Shown: one piece after another, positions 58,400 through 64,000 of the stretch
Layout of the letters: each line of letters opens with the position of its first letter
Numbering within the stretch: the stretch's first letter is position 1
Assembly: GCA_949130495.1 (NCBI GenBank)
Contig: OX422213.1
Span: 206,081,660-206,145,659 of the forward strand
Length of the DNA stretch: 64,000 nucleotides
Direction: 5' to 3'
Source: Sambucus nigra
Taxonomy: Eukaryota > Streptophyta > Magnoliopsida > Dipsacales > Adoxaceae
Translations under genes and position numbers: made by a program
The notes under the pieces: model-generated
Seen by the model: only the letters and a program-made list of their open reading frames with translations
Database searches by the model: none
What the model was told of the DNA's origin: nothing

Positions 58400-59234
58400 T
58401 GGCCTTGTTATTTTGTCCATTATATAAGGTCCCTCCCATATAGGGCCCAACTTTCTACACTTGGATTTCTTATGGCACTGGTGACCTCTCTCAAGACCAA
58501 TTCCTCTACTTTTAATTCTCCACGGTGAATGTTTTTATTGAAGTAAGAGGTTATTATTTTCTTTTAAGTATCCATCCTCACCAGTGAAGCTTTGCGCCTC
58601 TCTTTGAGTTCATCTAAGGACCTCTTGAGCTCCTTAGCATTGGCCTATGACTCAAACTGAGCTACTATCTCTGTACGTATCTCGATATCGGCTGGGATAA
58701 CAGACTCAGTGTCAAAGGTAAAAAATAATGGGGTATACCCTATTAGACCTCTGACTGTGTTAAAATTACCATAACATATTTAGCACCTCCTCAACCTAAA
58801 GGCCCTTAGATTTCTCAAATTTCTTCTTCAAATTGTGGAAGATAGTTAGGTTGGTTACCATAACTTGTCTTTTTTTCTGAGGATGGCATGGGAACAAGTA
58901 GTTATTACTGATCCCATACTCTAAGCCAAATCCTTTAAAGGCTGGGTTATCAAACTGTTTCCAGTTATCTGAGATGATGATCCCTAGAAAGACAAACCTA
59001 TGAAATGATATTACTCCAGATGAAGTTGGTGGTTTTCTTCTCGGTGATAGTGGCCAAGGTTTCATATTCAACCCACTTTGTGAAGTGATCAATTTCCAAT
59101 GTGAAACATTTATTTCGACCGTTGATGGGAGGTAGGGGCCCCACCAAATCCACCCTCATTGAGCAAAAGGCTACGAACATAGCATTGAGACCATTTTGGT
59201 AATCTTGAAGGATCATAAGGCAAAGGTTATGCAT
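58400..59234 (-). pseudogene. Tat-lineage integrase fragment
   Basis: Minus strand: VDLVGPLPPINGRNKCFTLE, IDHFTKWVEYETLATITEKK, NFIWSNIIS, GIIISDNWKQFDNPAFKGF, HPQKKRQVMV and LKKKFEKSKG, the DDE core with the first two Asp kept (the Glu region reads VMVTN). C-terminal: ESVIPADIEIRTEIVAQFES, ELKRSLDELKERRKAS, EELVLREVTSAIRNPSV. The wording GPLPP, FTKWVE, ATIT and IISDN with an LKKKxxxxKG end is characteristic of Tat/Ogre-type elements, not chromoviruses. Stops and a frameshift present. Confidence 0.85.
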
Positions 59235-59830
59235 AAGACCTCATCCAGGGACTCTTAAAGGGCCATGAGGGATATTTAGGTATCCAAGTGGTCAATAGGA
59301 TCTTTGGACCCATCAAATGGATCGATAGTAGTCATCTTCCACTCAGGGGTAAGAGTGTAGTGTTGAACTTCATTAGAGAATGGATATAGTGTTTTCTGGA
59401 TGGCCAACTATGTGGTATCGAGAGTTTGCATCTTACACTGGTTGAGGAACTATCCCAATCTATATTACATCTTTTTAATCTCGTTATCCTAGGGACTAGC
59501 TTCCTTGAAACCACCATGGGATTGATCTCATAGGAGTGACAACTTATACCTAATGGGGATACGAGTCATAAGATATTGTAAAGGTCTGGCTATATCCTCT
59601 TAATCATTTTCCCCTTCTAACTAGGTCTCATAATTTTCTCTATTTCCATTATATTTAGATCCGACTGGTTCTCCCATCATAGGTGTTAAAGGAAGCCTCC
59701 TAAGAATGTCATTGAGTTGTTCTTGAAGCTCCTTTTTATGGGCTTCCATGTCTTTGAAAGAGAAATCTAACTTGATGTTGGTAGAAATCCCAATGAGAGA
59801 AAAGTTATATGATTTTGATTGAATGGAATT
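59235..59830 (-). pseudogene. Tat-lineage gag fragment joined directly to integrase
   Basis: Minus strand: MEAHKKELQEQLNDILRRLP (59750), MTRIPIRYKL (59570), then WKMTTIDPFDGSKDPIDHL (59290-59340), the Tat gag block usually reading IEPFDGTxDPxDHLE. It breaks off at about 59240 into integrase wording, so protease, RT and RNase H are deleted. Stops throughout. Confidence 0.7.
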
Positions 59831-59831
59831 G

Positions 59832-59854
59832 TCATTCCCATAGACGACGCCAAA
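59832..59854 (-). promoter_or_regulatory. Primer-binding site region of the Tat element
   Basis: Minus strand TTTGGCGTCGTCTATGGGAA, close to the TTTGGCGCCGTCTGTGGGAA-type leader seen next to LTRs in Tat elements. Confidence 0.65.
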
Positions 59855-59858
59855 CTAT

Positions 59859-61534
59859 TGAGTATTAAAATTATTTGAGACCTCAGACCCAACAAGTGCC
59901 CCACGTGACCTCAATAAGTGAGTGGGGAGATGTATAAAAGTGATATGCAAGTATATAAAGTGGTTCAGACCTCAATTTAGGATCCTACGTCCATTGCAAA
60001 GGGTGTGGATATATATATTAGATTATAAAGGGGAGCTTTACAACCTAGAGACATTATGGCTTTGGCTAAGAGAGTCTATGGTATCTACGGACTTCGTCAC
60101 AAGTCTAAAGGTCCCTAGGAATTAACTAATGGACTTCTTTAGAGGATCTCTATCTTAGTTTAGGACTCAACAGAGTACACAATGTATATAAGAAGCTAGA
60201 AATAATCTGAACTCCAACTATTAGCTAAAAATAGTGGGTTGATAGTGTATATAAGAATAGGCACTTTCTTGGTCTATTTGCCTCTTGTTCAATTTTTATT
60301 CAATTATATTAGAGGCCTTCTAACTATTCACAAGCCCCTCATATATATGCATTCGCCAGGAGAGAAAATGAGTGGATTCCAACAGCATGATTGGGGCCTC
60401 TTTTAGGTCTGACGATAATAGTAGCACAATGGAATGTGGGAGAAAGACATGTAGGTGGTGTAATGTAGTTGATGGAAGTATTTAATGCATATGGGAGTCA
60501 TTAATGTTGGTGGGAGTGGGCGGTAGGTAAAATAATGATTGTATTTTCTACTGCCCACTAGATAAGCTGAAGGAACTTAGTCAAACATATGAGGGGTATG
60601 GTATTATTATAGGTTCCTCCTCGGGTGGTCTTGTGGTGTGTCCTGATGATATTTCCATGAAAGATGGGACATTGGACCTCTAGAGGTCAACTCTTATAAA
60701 TAATGGCCTAAAGAACGTTGTGCAAGTTTAAGACTAAGAAACATTAGTGCCGAGGTCTCTAAGATGGATTCCTGAGATGTGATGGAATAATTGAAATTTT
60801 TGGGATAATAATGAGGCAGCTAAGTCCTATGATTCTACTCTGGTCCCTTCTACAAGATAGTTATAGTCTTTTAGGCTTAACTCTAGTCTGACAGAGGTCT
60901 GTGCTAGACCTTAGGACCTCTTCTCTTGCATGGGTGAAGATAAAAGGGTTATGAACCTTTGGAATCCAAATACTTAAATGTGGACTCACATCATAAAATA
61001 TTCAAAATTTTCATTGCCAAATAAAAGCCCACATTTTAACACCAACTCTAACTAGGCCCAAATCCAAAGCACATTTCCCCAACTCACAATAATGGCCTAA
61101 GGAACTTTTAAATAACGCATGCCCAACTTTACCTACTTGTATTAATAGTGCCTTAGACCTTAGAAATATCATAAACAAATAACTTATAAATGATTTGAGC
61201 TTTATGGCTCAAATAAGTCCAGATTTCCAAAGAGGCCCAAATTAAATTCCCCCTCTATCAAATAGATTGATCACTCCATTATTACAACACTTTGCAAGCA
61301 AATAATCAATTTTGGCACTGTATTTATACCTATACAGAGCATTAGGGTTTCCCAAGAAACTCCCATCCCCACCTTCTACTTTGTCACGTTACACCCTAAC
61401 CCACAACCCTCACTGCAACTGGATTACTCCCACTGTCACTATTAAACTCTAACTGTAAGTTGTGATACATGATCATCTCAATGAAATCACAATACAAGCT
61501 CCACAATATTTTAAACATCTATACCATGAGAAAC
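59859..61534 (-). repeat. 5' LTR region of the Tat element, right boundary not found
   Basis: Starts TGAGTATTAAAATTATTTG next to the primer site. No coding potential. The LTR of another element begins at 61535, so the far end of this LTR may lie beyond that insertion or anywhere before it. Confidence 0.5.
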
Positions 61535-61840
61535 TGTCATGCCAAGAATGTATGACTTCATTTAAGAAATTAAGAAAATGGGTGAATTGGAGAATTTAGA
61601 AATAGAAGAATGAAGTCGTAGTTAGAAGATAGGGAATTAGAGTGTAGGGGAAGTATAAAGATAGAGAGAGGAAGGGGAAATTTCATTATAATATTTTATT
61701 CCTTTACAAATATATCATTATTAAATTTATAATGAAAAATGTAACTAACTCCTCTCTGACTAATTTTCCAACTAACTTGAATACTGCCAAGTGGATTACA
61801 AATGACTTAACCAACTTACTATAAAAAACTTCACCACTCA
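61535..61840 (-). repeat. 3' LTR of a third chromovirus (minus strand), about 306 bp
   Basis: Plus-strand ends TGTCATGCCAAG and CACCACTCA. On the minus strand it has the short-LTR layout TTAGTTGGAAAATTAGTCAG, a TTCCTCTCTCTATC stretch and a TTCTAACTACGACTTC end, typical of Reina-like elements. Boundaries are inferred from TG/CA ends only. Confidence 0.5.
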
Positions 61841-61924
61841 TATGGATTCATCCTTCCTGATAATAGTCCTCATTGAAATGATCATTGTGCTCAAGTATTA
61901 AAGTTTAGAAACTATTATAAAATG

Positions 61925-63740
61925 AAATCATAATCCTCCTACTTAGATTGTGTTGGTTGTGTCCCCTACCACTGTACTGGAACATGGGGAATGGATTTAT
62001 TACCTCTTTACGTCATTCTTTGATCCAATGTATATAAGGGTGCTAGCAAGAATTGACCGTAGTTATTGGTTAAAGGAAGCTTTGGTTAAGACACATTACT
62101 TTCTCTTATCCTCTTTTTTTATCATTGGGACATAAAGTTGTTGGGGTGAATGGTAAAATTAAGGGGAAGTTGTAGCTTGTAGGCGATAGTGCCTATCATT
62201 TCCAAGATTTAAAAAAGGACCATAAAATCTGGGATCCAACTTCTCATTTTATCTCATAGAGGGGTAATTTGGTGGTAGGTCTATAGTCATAGATACACCT
62301 AATTTCTCACATACAAAAACCTCCCATCCCTACGTCTATCCATATAGTGTTTCATCGTGTCTTGTGCTTGTCTCAGTCTTTATAAAACCAATTAAATCAT
62401 GGTTATTCTCTCTTATAAAAAGGTTTTTAGCTCGGGATTTCTATTTTATGGTTATTTTAGAATAGTGAGGTGGGGAAGTGGGCAATCATAGAGTGAATGA
62501 AATGGAGTGGTTTGGATAGTTATGTGATGGGAAGTGTTATGCCACCATTCAACTAGTGGGATCCGTTTAGATCATCTTTTAGGTTTGTCCTCGATCATTC
62601 ATTTACTAGGTAATTTTATTGGCATTGGTTCAACCTCTTTGTTTAGCCATCAAATCGAGGGTGGTAAGAGGTGGAATGGTGGAGCTTGGTGCTTAAAAGA
62701 TTCAAGAGATATGATAAAAATTGGTTAGGGTAAAAGTGTGTCCCACTCAGACATAACAATTTTAGGGCGTCCATGGAGTTTATGGATGTTATCAAAAAAA
62801 TATTGGGCAATGGTTGACGCTAAAAATGGTTGGGATAGGTAGATGAAGTGTTCTTATTTTGTTAGCCTTCTAACCACTACAAATATGAATTCTCTTCCTT
62901 CAGAATTAGGTTGCCCTTTTATGAAATCCATTGAGATGTTGGACCATAATTGTTAGTAATAAGTAAAGGTTGCCAGAGGATAGGGTAAGAGATGTGTTTA
63001 GTCTTGTTTCTCTAACACGTGCGACAAGTTGATACCCATTTATTAATAAGTATCTAGGTGTTTACCTTAACCAATACTTGTTGAGCAAAATTTTCCCCTT
63101 CTACACTATTGTTAATATTCTCTAACCAAGTTATCTGATCTTGAGAGATTTTCTTACATGTACCCTCTTTCGTATGTATCTTAAAAAGGCCATCTACTAC
63201 CTTATTTTCTGAACCTTTCTTGCAAACTATAGAGTAATCGAACCTTTTGAGCTTAGTAATCCATTTTTATTACACTATAGTTACTTTTTTTGTTCTAACA
63301 AGTGCATTAAACTTTGATGGTCAATCTCCATTATAAAATGGTTTCCAAGAAAGTATGTTCTCCATTATTATACTATATAAACTATAATGCATAACTCGTT
63401 CTCATAAGTTGATAAGCCTTTCTTTATTTGAGATAGGTCCTTCTTAAAAATGAAATATTACAGGCACCTGTTTATAGTACAAAAGATTTTTAAAAATTAG
63501 GTAGTGTTAGGATGAGGGTGGTGGATAAGGTTATCTTGAGTTGACTAAACGCTTCTAGGGCAGGTTGGTTCCAAGTAAATTGGTTCTTTTTCTACACATT
63601 CATGCCCATAACCCTTCAAAAACCTTATATACTAGCTAGTAATTCCCTAAAATTCTCTCAGAGCCTTGATAGATTTGGGTACTGGACAAGATAATATCAT
63701 TTCTACCTTAGAATGATCTCAAAATCTATATTTTTTTCAT
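61925..63740 (-). pseudogene. Pol of a third chromovirus (RT end, RNase H, integrase, chromodomain)
   Basis: Minus strand, right to left: PKSIKALREF-like RT/connection wording (63640-63700), GITSWYIRFLKGYG; RNase H end KWITKLKRFDYSIVCKKGSE with ENKVVDGLF (63180-63270); zinc-region CxxC relic then RNKTK (63010); integrase HSTSYHP and NQC near 62660, EWWHNTSHHI (62545), TTPF; then TIAYKLQLPLNFTIHP (62150) and a chromodomain relic VPVQW, SKWEDYDFI (61930-61990). SDRD reads SEWD. Many stops. The chromodomain, which in living relatives reads histone marks to guide insertion, is decayed. Confidence 0.8.
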
Positions 63741-64000
63741 TTAAGGTTTTTTATAGGGTGAAAATGTAATTAATATTATTTGGCTTATTCTCATGTTAAA
63801 ATAATTGAGTTGTTAAGTCATTGAAGTCACATATACTTGATTCGTTATGAGTGAGGCACAATCATTAGTCTTAAATTAGTCTTTGATGAACCTTAAAGAT
63901 TAAAGATCACGCACGCTAATCATTAAAGACTTTTGTTACCATGCATTCACATTGAAGTGAAGATTATATCCTTTGTTTAAGAGATTGTGAATTGATTAAG
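63741..64000. other. Unassigned DNA at the right edge
   Basis: RT sequence expected here on the minus strand could not be recognised, so either the copy is deleted or another insertion begins. Confidence 0.35.

Overview
The window looks like gene-poor nuclear DNA of a flowering plant, probably a eudicot. It is AT-rich and almost entirely nested transposable elements of plant type: a FAR1/MULE-type Mutator element, several Ty3/gypsy lineages, a copia-like gag fragment, a CACTA/Spm element, a LINE end, SINEs and MITEs. The only recognisable host gene is a nuclear Ycf20-like (DUF565) chloroplast protein exon at 7266-7742 (minus). No rRNA, tRNA or CRISPR array was seen. Everything here was read by eye; no search was run.

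Layout. 1-3096: a decayed MULE transposase (minus, runs off the left edge) with its terminal repeat; 3951-5319: a related non-autonomous MULE with a perfect 9-bp target duplication. 5329-8361: the Ycf20-like exon and flanks. 8362-13284: a minus-strand Ty3/gypsy element (TSD TATTA) whose left LTR is tandemly duplicated and which carries a SINE and two MITE-like insertions. 13285-18660: non-coding DNA, a possible first exon of the Ycf20-like gene, a LINE 3' end and a probable solo LTR. 18666-22258: a gag-only gypsy element (TSD GCCTA) inserted in a ~290-300-bp tandem repeat (18340-22860). 22860-29849: MITE, solo-LTR candidate and LTR-like DNA.

29850-41301: a complete but dead chromovirus (Tekay/Del-like) with ~2.9-kb LTRs; a 723-bp hAT element sits in its 3' LTR. 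42014-46583: 3' LTR and pol remnant of a second, minus-strand chromovirus, broken at 46589-50420 by a 3.8-kb solo LTR (TSD CAATG). 50830-61534: a minus-strand Tat-lineage retrotransposon with gag and integrase fragments, a variable tandem array and an additional ORF in the opposite orientation; a 3.83-kb CACTA element (54090-57920, TSD TAC) has landed in the array. 61535-64000: LTR and pol of a third, minus-strand chromovirus running off the right edge.

How the parts relate. Target duplications and intact sister sites give a partial order of insertion: the hAT element is younger than the 29850-41301 element; the 46589-50420 LTR is younger than the chromovirus it splits; the CACTA is younger than the Tat array; the gag-only element is younger than the 299-bp array. 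The most unusual signal is a set of short perfect palindromes repeated at about 14 or 21-23 bp inside four different LTR-type sequences, best at 48976-49512.
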